A stretch of DNA of 7,950 nt, taken from a bacterium (GTDB taxonomy: Bacteria; SZUA-79; Acidulodesulfobacterales; Acidulodesulfobacteraceae). The stretch covers positions 1 to 7,950 of the forward strand of contig JAKACI010000062.1 of NCBI GenBank assembly GCA_021821565.1. Direction: 5' to 3'. Each line of letters begins with the position of its first letter. The stretch's first letter is position 1. The notes below the pieces were generated by a model. That model was not told the origin of the DNA, ran no database searches, and worked only from the letters and a program-made list of their open reading frames with translations. Below are positions 1 to 6,095 of the stretch, in pieces. Made by a program: the position numbers and the translations under genes.

Positions 1-140
1 CCGTTTATCATGATACCGAAAGCGACGGCTATAGCGCCTGAAAAGGTAGGAATATATATATTGTTTTTAACAATAATGATTGAGATAATAATCGTTAAAA
101 CAGATACAATATTGATAAAAATAAATTGTCCGCTAATCAT
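1..140 (-). CDS. N-terminal part of a membrane protein, possibly DUF92 family (runs off the window)
   Basis: An open frame starts with ATG at 140 and runs off the left edge, giving 46 residues. An in-frame TAA lies just upstream of this ATG, so it is the first possible start, although no good Shine-Dalgarno sequence precedes it. Residues 5 to about 24 are strongly hydrophobic (a membrane helix), then a short polar turn (VKNN) is followed by IPTFSGAIAVAFG, the beginning of a second helix. A helix, a short basic loop, then a [T/P]-x-SGA-x-A pattern resembles the start of DUF92 integral membrane proteins (the family that includes plant phytyl-phosphate kinase VTE6). This identification rests on a short stretch and is tentative. 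It lies 51 bp downstream of queE on the same strand and may be the last or a later gene of the kinase-regulator-queE operon. Confidence 0.5.
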   Translation of the reverse strand, partial: MISGQFIFINIVSVLTIIISIIIVKNNIYIPTFSGAIAVAFGIMIN

Positions 141-191
141 AATTTGTTAATTATATCACAGGATTTAGAACTATATATAAAAAAGCTAAAA

Positions 192-872
192 CTATTTCAA
201 ATCGAGGAATTTATGCAGTTGTAGTCCTATTTTAACATTGAGCCTGTCAGATAAAATTTTTTCGGCTAAAATATGCGATGAAAATTTATTTTCGGCGACA
301 TCTACAGCGCTGAATATTATTTTTTCCGTTTTAATAATTTTTCTGTTTACATTTATAAAATTTTTAGCAAATTTATAATCTGCAGTGTTTCCTATAATAA
401 ATTTTAATTCATCGTTTTTATTGATAAAATTTAAATTTTCGTAATTGTTACAATCTTCAAATCCGCTTGACGGACATTTTATATCCATTATTTTTACAAC
501 TTTATCCGGAACATTTTTAAGACTCAATGTGCCGTTTGTTTCAAGTAAAACAGTGTATTTCAAATTTAAAAGTCTATTCATTAATTCATAAACGCCGCCC
601 TGAATTAACGGTTCGCCGCCCGTTATTTCCACTAATTTTATATTTTCGCCGTATTTTATTATTTCATTTATGATATCGCCGATATGAATTAGTTTTGCAT
701 TTTTATCGGTTAAAGCTTCTTTTGTATCGCAGTATGAACATTTAATATTGCACCCTGCAAGTCTCATAAAAAAACAGGGGTAACCTGCAAATGAGGATTC
801 TCCCTGAATACTGTAAAAAATATCGTTTATTTTTAAAAAAAAATTATTATTATTTATTATTTTACTCATCAT
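192..872 (-). CDS. queE: 7-carboxy-7-deazaguanine synthase (radical SAM)
   Basis: QueE rearranges 6-carboxy-5,6,7,8-tetrahydropterin to 7-carboxy-7-deazaguanine, a step in making the queuosine/7-deazaguanine precursor preQ0, in the cytoplasm. The 226-residue protein has the usual family length. Visible hallmarks are SIQGE at 21-25, the iron-sulfur cluster motif CNIKCSYCDT (C41, C45, C48; CxxxCxxC), the SAM-binding TGGEP at 84-88, LETNGT near 110-115, and the C-terminal QLHKFLDL signature. The start is ATG at 872; a second ATG follows immediately at 869 and either could be used, since neither has a clear Shine-Dalgarno sequence. The gene begins 21 bp after the response regulator stop, so it is probably co-transcribed with the two-component pair. 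No other queuosine gene (queC, queD, queF) is in the window. Identification is firm. Confidence 0.95.
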   Translation of the reverse strand: MMSKIINNNNFFLKINDIFYSIQGESSFAGYPCFFMRLAGCNIKCSYCDTKEALTDKNAKLIHIGDIINEIIKYGENIKLVEITGGEPLIQGGVYELMNRLLNLKYTVLLETNGTLSLKNVPDKVVKIMDIKCPSSGFEDCNNYENLNFINKNDELKFIIGNTADYKFAKNFINVNRKIIKTEKIIFSAVDVAENKFSSHILAEKILSDRLNVKIGLQLHKFLDLK

Positions 873-893
873 TTAAGTAAGATTTTAACCAAT

Positions 894-2243
894 TTATTTT
901 TCACTAAAAAGCTCGTATTTTTTCATTTTAGTTCTTAGCTGTTTTCTGGATATGCCGAGAGAAATAGCGGTTTTTGTCTGATTATAATTATATTTTTCAA
1001 GCGCCTTGATTATAAGCTCTTTTTCTACCGAATCCAAATTTAAATCATAATCGCAAAAATTATTTAGCGGCATAAAAGAAATAGATGAGGTTTTATCGGT
1101 TTTTTTTAAATAATTCGGTAAATTATCTACTTCAATGGAATCAAAAGGGGTAACAATAACGGACCTTTCTATTATATTTTCAAGTTCCCTGACATTACCG
1201 GGAAAATTATAATGTATTAAAATGTCTTCGACATCTTTTGATATATTAACTATATTCTTTTTATTCTCCGCATTGAATTTTTTTATAAAATAATATACCA
1301 TCGGCATTATGTCGTCTTTTCTTTCCCTGAGCGGAGGAACTTTAATATGAAATACATTTATTCTATAAAATAAGTCTTCTCTAAATTTATTTTGCAATAC
1401 GGCATTTTCTATATCAATATTCGTAGCGCTTACAATTCTGGCGGTTAGTTTAATAATAGAATTTGAACCTATCATTGAAAACTCGCGTTCCTGCAGTATT
1501 CTTAATAATTTAGACTGAACAGCTATCGGCATTTCTCCAATCTCGTCTAAAAATAGCGTTCCGTTTGACGCAAGTTCAAATTTTCCTTTTTGCGTGCTTA
1601 CGGCATTTGTGAATGACCCTTTTTCATGACCGAAAAGTTCATTTTCTATTAAACTATCGGGGTATGCGTTAATATTAATCCCGACAAAGGCTCCTTGCCT
1701 TTCCGATATTTCATGAATAATTTTTGCTATCAATTCTTTGCCTGTTCCTGTTTCTCCTGTTATTAAAACATTGGAGGACGCTTTTGCGATCATTCCTATT
1801 TCTTTAATCAAATCTTCTATGATTTTAGATTTATAAATTAAATTAGTTTTAAATTTTGGTTTGTTTTCGTTATTATAGTTTTCCTTCTTGCTTAGCAAAA
1901 TATTTATATTATTTATTAGACCGTCCATATCTATCGGTTTGCTAATAAAATCATCGGCGCCTATTTTCATTGCTTTAACAGCATCATCAATAAAACCGTT
2001 TGCCGTAATCATTATAAATATAACATTTTTATTAATTTTTCTTACACGGCTTAAAAAATCCAACCCGTTCATACCCGTCAATATTAAATCGCAAAGGATC
2101 ACTTCATATTTCTTATTGTCTAATTTAGTAAGAGCAATCTCGGCGCTAATAGCCGTATCAACATTAAAACCGTTTTGTTCAAGATTTGAACCTACAGCTT
2201 TTAAAATATTTTTTTCGTCGTCAATAAGAAGTATTTTAGTCAT
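894..2243 (-). CDS. NtrC-family sigma-54-dependent response regulator (REC-AAA+-Fis)
   Basis: A 449-residue cytoplasmic transcription activator with the full three-domain layout. Receiver domain, about 1-118: acidic pocket D8/D9, phospho-acceptor D52, T80 and K102. AAA+ ATPase domain, about 138-380: Walker A GETGTGKE at 163-170, the sigma-54 contact loop GSFTNA at 209-214, Walker B LFLDE at 230-234, and the FREDLFYR and PPLRERKDD motifs at 288-312. C-terminal Fis-type helix-turn-helix, about 404-442. It should be phosphorylated by the adjacent kinase and drive open-complex formation at sigma-54 promoters by ATP hydrolysis. The contact loop differs from the common GAFTGA by Ser at the second and Asn at the fifth position; such variants occur in working regulators. 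Start ATG at 2243, 45 bp after the kinase stop, with only a weak AAGA-type ribosome site. The target genes cannot be told from the sequence. Confidence 0.93.
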   Translation of the reverse strand: MTKILLIDDEKNILKAVGSNLEQNGFNVDTAISAEIALTKLDNKKYEVILCDLILTGMNGLDFLSRVRKINKNVIFIMITANGFIDDAVKAMKIGADDFISKPIDMDGLINNINILLSKKENYNNENKPKFKTNLIYKSKIIEDLIKEIGMIAKASSNVLITGETGTGKELIAKIIHEISERQGAFVGININAYPDSLIENELFGHEKGSFTNAVSTQKGKFELASNGTLFLDEIGEMPIAVQSKLLRILQEREFSMIGSNSIIKLTARIVSATNIDIENAVLQNKFREDLFYRINVFHIKVPPLRERKDDIMPMVYYFIKKFNAENKKNIVNISKDVEDILIHYNFPGNVRELENIIERSVIVTPFDSIEVDNLPNYLKKTDKTSSISFMPLNNFCDYDLNLDSVEKELIIKALEKYNYNQTKTAISLGISRKQLRTKMKKYELFSEK

Positions 2244-2288
2244 AATTATAAAAATCTTAAATCAAATTAGATATTAAACATTAAATAA

Positions 2289-3677
2289 TTATACCCCCGG
2301 AAGAACAACGGAAAAGACCGTAAACCCGTTTATTCTTTCAGCGGTAATTAATCCTTTATGTAAAAGCACGATTCTTGATGATATGGCAAGCCCTAAACCC
2401 GTTCCGTTTTTCTTAGTTGTAAAAAAAGGTTTAAATACATTATTGGTATTAAAATCTTTTATGCCTTCTCCGTTATCGGATATATTAATTAAAATTTTAT
2501 TCTTTTCATTAATTACGGAACTTGTTATTTTTATTACAGGGCTATCTATATTGCTTACGGCGTCTATTGCATTAATAAGCAAATTAATTATGACCTGTTT
2601 TAATAGTTCTTTATCCCCTTTTATTAAACCGATAGAATTATCTAATTTTTTAATAATTTTTATGCTGATATTCTTTATTTCATAATTTAATATCCGGATT
2701 GATTCAATTATTATATCATTTAGATTAACATCGGTTAAATTTGGTTCTCTTTGTTTTGCAAAATGCATAAAACCTACTGTCATGTTATTAAGTCTTTTTA
2801 ATTCTTCTTCAATAATGTTAATAAATTCCAGTAAATTTTTATCTTTAATATGAAGGTTGTTTTTTATATATTTGTTGCTGGAATTAATCACATAAACTGC
2901 ATTTTTAACTTCATGCGCTACCATGCCGGACATTTCTCCCATCTGCGCCATACAATTTAATTCTTCCCTTTCTTTACTGATTAAATCTATCTTGTCAATA
3001 TACCCCTTAATATTTTTAATCATAAAATTAAAAATATTAACTAAACTTCCAATTTCATCTTTAGAACTTGATTGTATATGAACGGAATAATCTCCGTTAG
3101 ACACTTTTACCATCTTGCTTTCAAGCTCTAAAAGAGGTCTTGTCACTTTGGATATTATAAAATAAAATATAATAAGACCTATGCATATAAATATCAGACT
3201 TATAAGATAAAACCTTGCCGCAACCCAAAAAACCCTCAGTTTTATTTGCTGCAATTCTTTTTTTAAATTAAATTTTATATAAACTTTTCCTATAATTTTG
3301 TTGTTGAGTTTTATCGTTCTCGGACTAATACTTTTTATTAATTTTTTATTATATAAGCCAAAATTAAGCTGACGCTTTATATTTAGATTGTTGTTTTTTA
3401 ATACGTAAAAATATATATATTTAATATAACTGTTTTTGTTAGCTTCGTAAAAAATACTTTTTAAGGACTCAATATTTTTATGCAATAATGAAAATTTTAA
3501 TTGCGATACAAGCATATTTTTATGCAATTTATTTCTTAAAGAATTTCTGTAAACAAGCGTAGCATAAATTGTATATAAAGCAACGGAATTAACGGTAATT
3601 ATTGTAAAAAATAAGACGACAAAAGCTGAAAAAAGGAGTTTTGTCCTTAAACTTCTTTTGTTTATAAATTTAAACAT
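2289..3677 (-). CDS. Membrane sensor histidine kinase (HAMP-HisKA-HATPase), partner of the adjacent NtrC-type regulator
   Basis: A 462-residue inner-membrane sensor kinase. A basic N terminus leads into TM1 (about 13-37), then a periplasmic domain of about 115 residues (38-151) that is rich in Lys and Asn and has no recognisable fold, then TM2 (about 152-176) and a HAMP linker (about 177-230). The dimerisation/phospho-acceptor helix has MVAHEVKNAV with H255 as the likely phosphorylated histidine. The usual HExxNP proline is replaced by Ala after N259. The ATP-binding domain shows the N box (NLLINAIDA, 365-373), G1 DNGEGI (401-406), F box PFF (417-419) and G2 GTGLGL (425-430), all intact, so the kinase should be active. 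ATG at 3677 has no strong ribosome site. It starts 47 bp past the CCA end of the tRNA-His fragment and is the first gene of the kinase-regulator-queE run. The signal sensed is unknown. Confidence 0.93.
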   Translation of the reverse strand: MFKFINKRSLRTKLLFSAFVVLFFTIITVNSVALYTIYATLVYRNSLRNKLHKNMLVSQLKFSLLHKNIESLKSIFYEANKNSYIKYIYFYVLKNNNLNIKRQLNFGLYNKKLIKSISPRTIKLNNKIIGKVYIKFNLKKELQQIKLRVFWVAARFYLISLIFICIGLIIFYFIISKVTRPLLELESKMVKVSNGDYSVHIQSSSKDEIGSLVNIFNFMIKNIKGYIDKIDLISKEREELNCMAQMGEMSGMVAHEVKNAVYVINSSNKYIKNNLHIKDKNLLEFINIIEEELKRLNNMTVGFMHFAKQREPNLTDVNLNDIIIESIRILNYEIKNISIKIIKKLDNSIGLIKGDKELLKQVIINLLINAIDAVSNIDSPVIKITSSVINEKNKILINISDNGEGIKDFNTNNVFKPFFTTKKNGTGLGLAISSRIVLLHKGLITAERINGFTVFSVVLPGV

Positions 3678-3724
3678 ATGTTATGTAATTTTATGTAAAG
3701 TGCTTATTTACTGGGGTTTTTTGA

Positions 3725-3774
3725 TGGGGTGGATGACAGGGCTTGAACCTGCGACAACCGGAGTCACAATCCGA
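3725..3774 (-). pseudogene. 3' fragment of tRNA-His (GTG); probable attachment-site remnant
   Basis: Read on the minus strand, this stretch matches the 3' part of a bacterial tRNA-His. It has an anticodon arm (stem 3770-3774 with 3758-3762, one G-U pair; loop TTGTGAC with anticodon GTG at 3765-3767), a five-base variable loop TTGTC, a T arm (stem 3748-3752 with 3736-3740; loop TTCAAGC), the 3' acceptor strand CATCCAC (3729-3735), the C73 discriminator characteristic of tRNA-His, and an encoded CCA (3725-3727). The D arm and the 5' acceptor strand (GTGGATG expected) are missing: upstream of 3774 the sequence changes at once to unrelated AT-rich DNA. A lone 3' tRNA half is what integrases that target tRNA genes leave at the far end of an island. 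It cannot make a functional tRNA; an intact tRNA-His should exist elsewhere. Confidence 0.85.
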
Positions 3775-3781
3775 TAACTGT

Positions 3782-3787
3782 ATTATA
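3782..3787 (-). promoter_or_regulatory. Possible -10 box (TATAAT) upstream of the tRNA-His fragment and kinase gene
   Basis: A perfect TATAAT on the minus strand sits about 8 bp upstream of the tRNA-His fragment. No good TTGACA-like -35 is found at 16-18 bp. In DNA this AT-rich a chance hit is likely. If real, the kinase-operon transcript would begin near the fragment and carry it in its leader. Confidence 0.25.
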
Positions 3788-3895
3788 TAACTTATTAATT
3801 TAATTAACGATTTAGCTTTACAAAAAATGCTATGCGGTAAATTCTGTGCCAATGTCATCCTGTTTATTGTTATTGTTCCTCTTTTTTACATCCAA

Positions 3896-3921
3896 TTAAA
3901 ATTAAAACTTAAAATTAAAAC
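3896..3921. repeat. Tandem 13-bp AT-rich repeat (2 copies)
   Basis: TTAAAATTAAAAC occurs at 3896-3908 and again, directly abutting, at 3909-3921. It lies in the AT-rich gap between the TauE/SafE gene and the tRNA-His fragment. Function unknown; replication slippage in low-complexity DNA is the simplest origin. Confidence 0.6.
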
Positions 3922-4064
3922 CCGCAATTTTATTATAATATTTTAATTATATATTATAATTCTATATTTTAAAACTATTTTTATTATATGCATATAATTT
4001 TAATTTCCATCAAATTTCCACAAAGCAAACTTAAAAACGTAAAAATAATTTTAAATATTTTATT

Positions 4065-4436
4065 TTAATGTTTGATTAAACAATTCACTATTCCAAATAT
4101 TTTAAGCATTTCGCTTATTGCAGTCACCATAAATGCACTTCCGAGAATTATATACATAATTGAATGTCTCATATTTTGTGCTAATTTTGCAAAATAATAA
4201 CCTAAAGGAAGCGTAATCATCCCAATAATTAAAGCTGCGACTATATCAACTCTTCCTGACGACAAATAAGCTCCCGCACCGCTTACAGCAGACATAAACA
4301 TTGCCAGCGTTGCTGTTCCTATCATTTTCTTTATGTTTATTGAAAAAAATATCATTATTATTGCTATAAATATAATTCCGCCGCCTACGCCTAAAATTCC
4401 CGTGAGAATGCCAACTATCATACTCATAAATAGCAC
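4065..4436 (-). CDS. TauE/SafE family permease, C-terminal half (second reading frame)
   Basis: A 123-residue hydrophobic protein equal to the second half of a TauE/SafE-type anion transporter, an inner-membrane family linked to movement of sulfite, sulfoacetate, taurine or related sulfur compounds. The half begins with the family's second signature, GILTGILGVGGG at residues 9-20, followed by three to four membrane helices and a short tail (NCLIKH). The annotated start is GTG at 4436; in-frame ATGs follow at 4427 and 4421, and none has a good ribosome site. The same frame is open further upstream, back to a TAA at 4473-4475, and encodes VPLNFFSFAI just before the GTG. That reads as a normal linker and the start of the first helix. 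The frame is offset by -1 from the N-terminal half at 4457-4849, and the two together make one ordinary-length permease. It is therefore better read as part of one gene than as an independent protein. Confidence 0.8.
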   Translation of the reverse strand: MLFMSMIVGILTGILGVGGGIIFIAIIMIFFSINIKKMIGTATLAMFMSAVSGAGAYLSSGRVDIVAALIIGMITLPLGYYFAKLAQNMRHSIMYIILGSAFMVTAISEMLKIFGIVNCLIKH

Positions 4437-4456
4437 AATTGCAAAGCTGAAAAAAT

Positions 4457-4849
4457 TTAGCGGAACTTTTTTTTATTTTCTAAATGATTTTTTATTTTAC
4501 TCCTTTTGAAAGAGACATAAGTCATATATAAAACAAATATAATGAATAATAGTTCAAGCATTTTTTCAGAGGTTATGAAAGCGATGCGTGCTCCGATTTG
4601 GGCGCCTATTATTGCTCCGGTGCCAAGAAGCAAAGATAGTTTTACATCCAGATTTTTATGCTTTAAATAGATTATCGTTACAGGGACGGTGGTAATTATA
4701 TCCACCAACAAACTTGATCCGACAGATTCTTTAAATGTCAAACCTAACAATGAAAGCGCAGGGACAACTATTAATACAGCGCTGGCACCGGTAATTCCCG
4801 TCAAGGCCCCAACAATTACGCCAATAATCAACAATAAAATTATAAACAT
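4457..4849 (-). CDS. TauE/SafE family permease, N-terminal half (frame ends early)
   Basis: A 130-residue membrane protein that matches the first half of a TauE/SafE transporter (usually about 250-265 residues). Residues 1-36 form the first helices with the signature GALTGITGAS at 14-23. Further helices follow at about 44-62, 71-91 and 96-114, then a basic cytoplasmic loop (KRSKIKNHLENKKKFR) and a stop at 4457-4459. The stop comes 6 nt after an A8-G run. The second half of the family continues in the -1 frame, so the gene is frameshifted, programmed to shift, or miscalled by one base. Start ATG at 4849; a GAGAGGA-like sequence is present upstream but too far away to serve it, so initiation looks weak. 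It lies 117 bp downstream of the DUF1641 gene, at the end of the sulfur module. A role in moving a sulfur anion fits the context, but the substrate is not shown by the sequence. Confidence 0.85.
   Translation of the reverse strand: MFIILLLIIGVIVGALTGITGASAVLIVVPALSLLGLTFKESVGSSLLVDIITTVPVTIIYLKHKNLDVKLSLLLGTGAIIGAQIGARIAFITSEKMLELLFIIFVLYMTYVSFKRSKIKNHLENKKKFR
4466..4474 (-). promoter_or_regulatory. A8-G slippery run: candidate -1 frameshift or slippage site in the TauE/SafE gene
   Basis: On the minus strand the zero-frame codons are AAT-AAA-AAA-AAG-TTC-CGC-TAA. The heptamer A-AAA-AAG, in the correct phase, is the same slippery sequence as in E. coli dnaX. A -1 slip gives AAG then GTT-CCG-CTA and runs straight into the C-terminal TauE/SafE frame. 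The joined product would be 261 residues (128 + 10 + 123), the normal family size. A Shine-Dalgarno-like AAAGGAG occurs in the coding sequence about 25 nt upstream, farther than the roughly 10 nt spacing in dnaX, and no strong downstream hairpin is obvious. RNA polymerase slippage, a simple mutation or an assembly indel in the homopolymer are equally open. Confidence 0.5.
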
Positions 4850-4882
4850 GGTTAATATTATGACTTTATAATATCCTCTCCC

Positions 4883-4983
4883 GCGTTAAACTAAATTTTT
4901 TCACCTGTTTTTAGAATTATTGCTACAATATAATATGCAGTTCCAACTTAAATAGCGTTAAACTAACTAAATAGCTTTAAACT
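4883..4983. repeat. Short direct repeats around the DUF1641-TauE/SafE gap
   Basis: The 12-mer GCGTTAAACTAA occurs perfectly at 4883-4894 and 4955-4966 (72-bp period). A third related copy overlaps the 3' end of the DUF1641 gene: ATAGCGTTAAACT at 4952-4964 and ATAGCTTTAAACT at 4971-4983 differ by one base with a 19-bp period. On the transcribed strand the core is AGTTTAA-C/A-GC. The copies could be a regulator or processing site, or a relic of a small insertion or duplication. No function is assigned. Confidence 0.55.
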
Positions 4984-6058
4984 CTTTTTCCGCTCCAGCG
5001 CTTGAAATAAAAATATCTTGAGCATGCTTTTTTATATCAATAGTCATGTTTTTAGATAATAGTATCATAAATTTAAGTCCGTGCATCACTTCAGGGTCTT
5101 TTGTAAGCGATAATAACGACAGAACGCCGCCTTTTTGATATTTTTCTTCTTTTGATTCATTAATTGTTTCCGTTGTTGAACGATTTATAGACTTAACAAA
5201 TTCTTTCACATTAATTTGAGTCATAAGAGCTTCTAACATTGCCTGAGCTGTATTCACAATCCTGTCAATAAGCCCGTCGGTGAACATTCTTCTTGCTCCT
5301 GCCGCTGCATTGGCAAGTTCGACTAAATCGTCTAATGTGCCGTTGTCAATAAATCCTTGACCCGTGTCTAAAAGCGGTCTTATATTATATTGTAGCATCA
5401 ACTCCGTAAGCTCCGCTAATTTCTCGGCAGTCCCTGCCATTCGTTCAATCATCGCATCCGTCGTTCCTTTGTTAAATCCTGCGACAAAATCGCCCATTTC
5501 CTTAAGAGTTTGAAGCGTGCCTGATCTTTCGAGCTCGTCAATCTTTTCAAGCGAAGATTCTATAGACTTTGATATTTGATGTGTTTTTTTAACAAGCCCC
5601 GTTATATTTTCATCGCTAAAGACATCCGCCAGCTCCGCCAATTTCTCGGCAGTCCCTGCCATACGTTCAATCATCGCATCCGTCGTTCCTTTGTTAAATC
5701 CTGCGACAAAATCACCCATTTCCTTAAGAGTTTGAAGCGTGCCGGATATTTCGAGTTCGTCAATCTTTTCAATGCCTTTTTTCATACTTTCAGATTTTTC
5801 GCCGACAGTTTTAATCATAGAAAGCTGCTCTTCACCGGAAAAACTATCCATAATGGAAAGACCTGCAGTAATATTATCAGCCACCCTTTGAACTATCGCA
5901 TCCGTTGCTCCTTCCTTCTGAGCTTGAAGCATCGCGCTAAATTCATCTAGAGTGTCCAACCTGTCAATAATATTTAATAAATGTTCAAGTGCTTGTGGCT
6001 TTTCCGTGAGTTTTTTTGTCAGGGCGGCAGCAATATCTATTTTTTCGTTTTCAGCCAT
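4967..6058 (-). CDS. DUF1641 family protein with internal repeats, partner gene of SQR
   Basis: A 363-residue, all-helical, soluble-looking protein without signal peptide or membrane segment. DUF1641 proteins often sit beside sulfide:quinone oxidoreductase (and some formate dehydrogenase) genes; their biochemical role is not established. The C-terminal hallmark GG-x-LSLL-x-LTKDPEV-x-x-GLKF is at 310-330. The protein repeats a module of about 70 residues with a G-x-TDA-hydrophobic-x-x-R core: residues 50-58, 124-132 and 198-206, and a divergent form (TDGLIDRIV) at 260-268. Modules two and three share about 48 residues (96-143 and 170-217) with one internal substitution (LEISG versus LERSG) beyond the boundary residue. 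Typical members are about half this length, so it has grown by duplication. ATG at 6058 follows a strong AGGAGGC five bases upstream, and SQR ends 37 bp before, so the two are almost surely co-transcribed. Confidence 0.85.
   Translation of the reverse strand: MAENEKIDIAAALTKKLTEKPQALEHLLNIIDRLDTLDEFSAMLQAQKEGATDAIVQRVADNITAGLSIMDSFSGEEQLSMIKTVGEKSESMKKGIEKIDELEISGTLQTLKEMGDFVAGFNKGTTDAMIERMAGTAEKLAELADVFSDENITGLVKKTHQISKSIESSLEKIDELERSGTLQTLKEMGDFVAGFNKGTTDAMIERMAGTAEKLAELTELMLQYNIRPLLDTGQGFIDNGTLDDLVELANAAAGARRMFTDGLIDRIVNTAQAMLEALMTQINVKEFVKSINRSTTETINESKEEKYQKGGVLSLLSLTKDPEVMHGLKFMILLSKNMTIDIKKHAQDIFISSAGAEKEFKAI
5409..5772 (-). repeat. Intragenic 142-bp direct duplication in the DUF1641 gene
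   Basis: Positions 5409-5550 and 5631-5772 are direct copies with a 222-bp (74-codon) offset. By eye they differ at six of 142 positions; only one change alters the protein (Ile versus Arg). The 80 bp between copies encodes a unique spacer (ADVFSDENITGLVKKTHQIS and onward). Near-identity at synonymous sites points to a recent duplication or continuing gene conversion. Confidence 0.9.
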
Positions 6059-6063
6059 AATTT

Positions 6064-6070
6064 GCCTCCT
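6064..6070 (-). promoter_or_regulatory. Strong ribosome binding site of the DUF1641 gene
   Basis: AGGAGGC on the minus strand ends five bases before the ATG at 6058 and fixes that start. It lies in the 37-bp gap after the SQR stop. Confidence 0.8.
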
Positions 6071-6095
6071 ATTTTAATATATTGTAAACTGTTAA

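Larger units (their letters stand above)
3678..4064. other. 387-bp gene-free junction region, very AT-rich
   Basis: No convincing gene lies between the histidine kinase start and the end of the TauE/SafE C-terminal half. The left part (3725-3774) is the tRNA-His fragment. A possible -10 box is at 3782-3787. The rest, especially 3870-4064, is almost pure A/T with short direct repeats: a 13-bp tandem pair at 3896-3921, and AATTTCCA twice, three bases apart, near 4002-4020. No GC-rich hairpin followed by a T run is seen, so I cannot place an intrinsic terminator for the sulfur module. An 8-bp inverted repeat, GGATGACA at 3731-3738 and TGTCATCC at 3853-3860, brackets the fragment and its upstream flank. 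Confidence 0.6.

Noticed and set aside
1888..2277. A 129-codon plus-strand frame opposite the response regulator, and similar plus-strand frames at 2383-2685, 4689-4871 and 5576-5950.
   Set aside because: All lie antisense within well-supported minus-strand genes, have no family resemblance, and reflect the codon pattern of the real genes.
3836..3852. Sigma-54-like promoter on the minus strand: TGGCAC, five bases, then TTAC.
   Set aside because: The -24 part is perfect, and an NtrC-type activator gene is downstream, but the -12 element lacks the near-invariant GC (TTAC instead of TTGC). It also lies about 160 bp from the kinase start.
3690..3858. A minus-strand frame of about 55 codons starting ATG at 3858 (MTLAQNLPHSIF) and reading through the tRNA-His fragment.
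   Set aside because: Its latter half is simply translation of the tRNA fragment, the ribosome site is poor (AGG touching the ATG), and it resembles no family I know. Likely chance, though an integrated element's terminal gene cannot be fully excluded.
3725..3860. A complete tRNA-His with an intron or a split 5' half just upstream.
   Set aside because: No D-arm sequence (TAGCTCAG...GAGC type) and no GTGGATG acceptor strand are found in the upstream 100 bp; only GGATG recurs. The space is too short for a group I intron.
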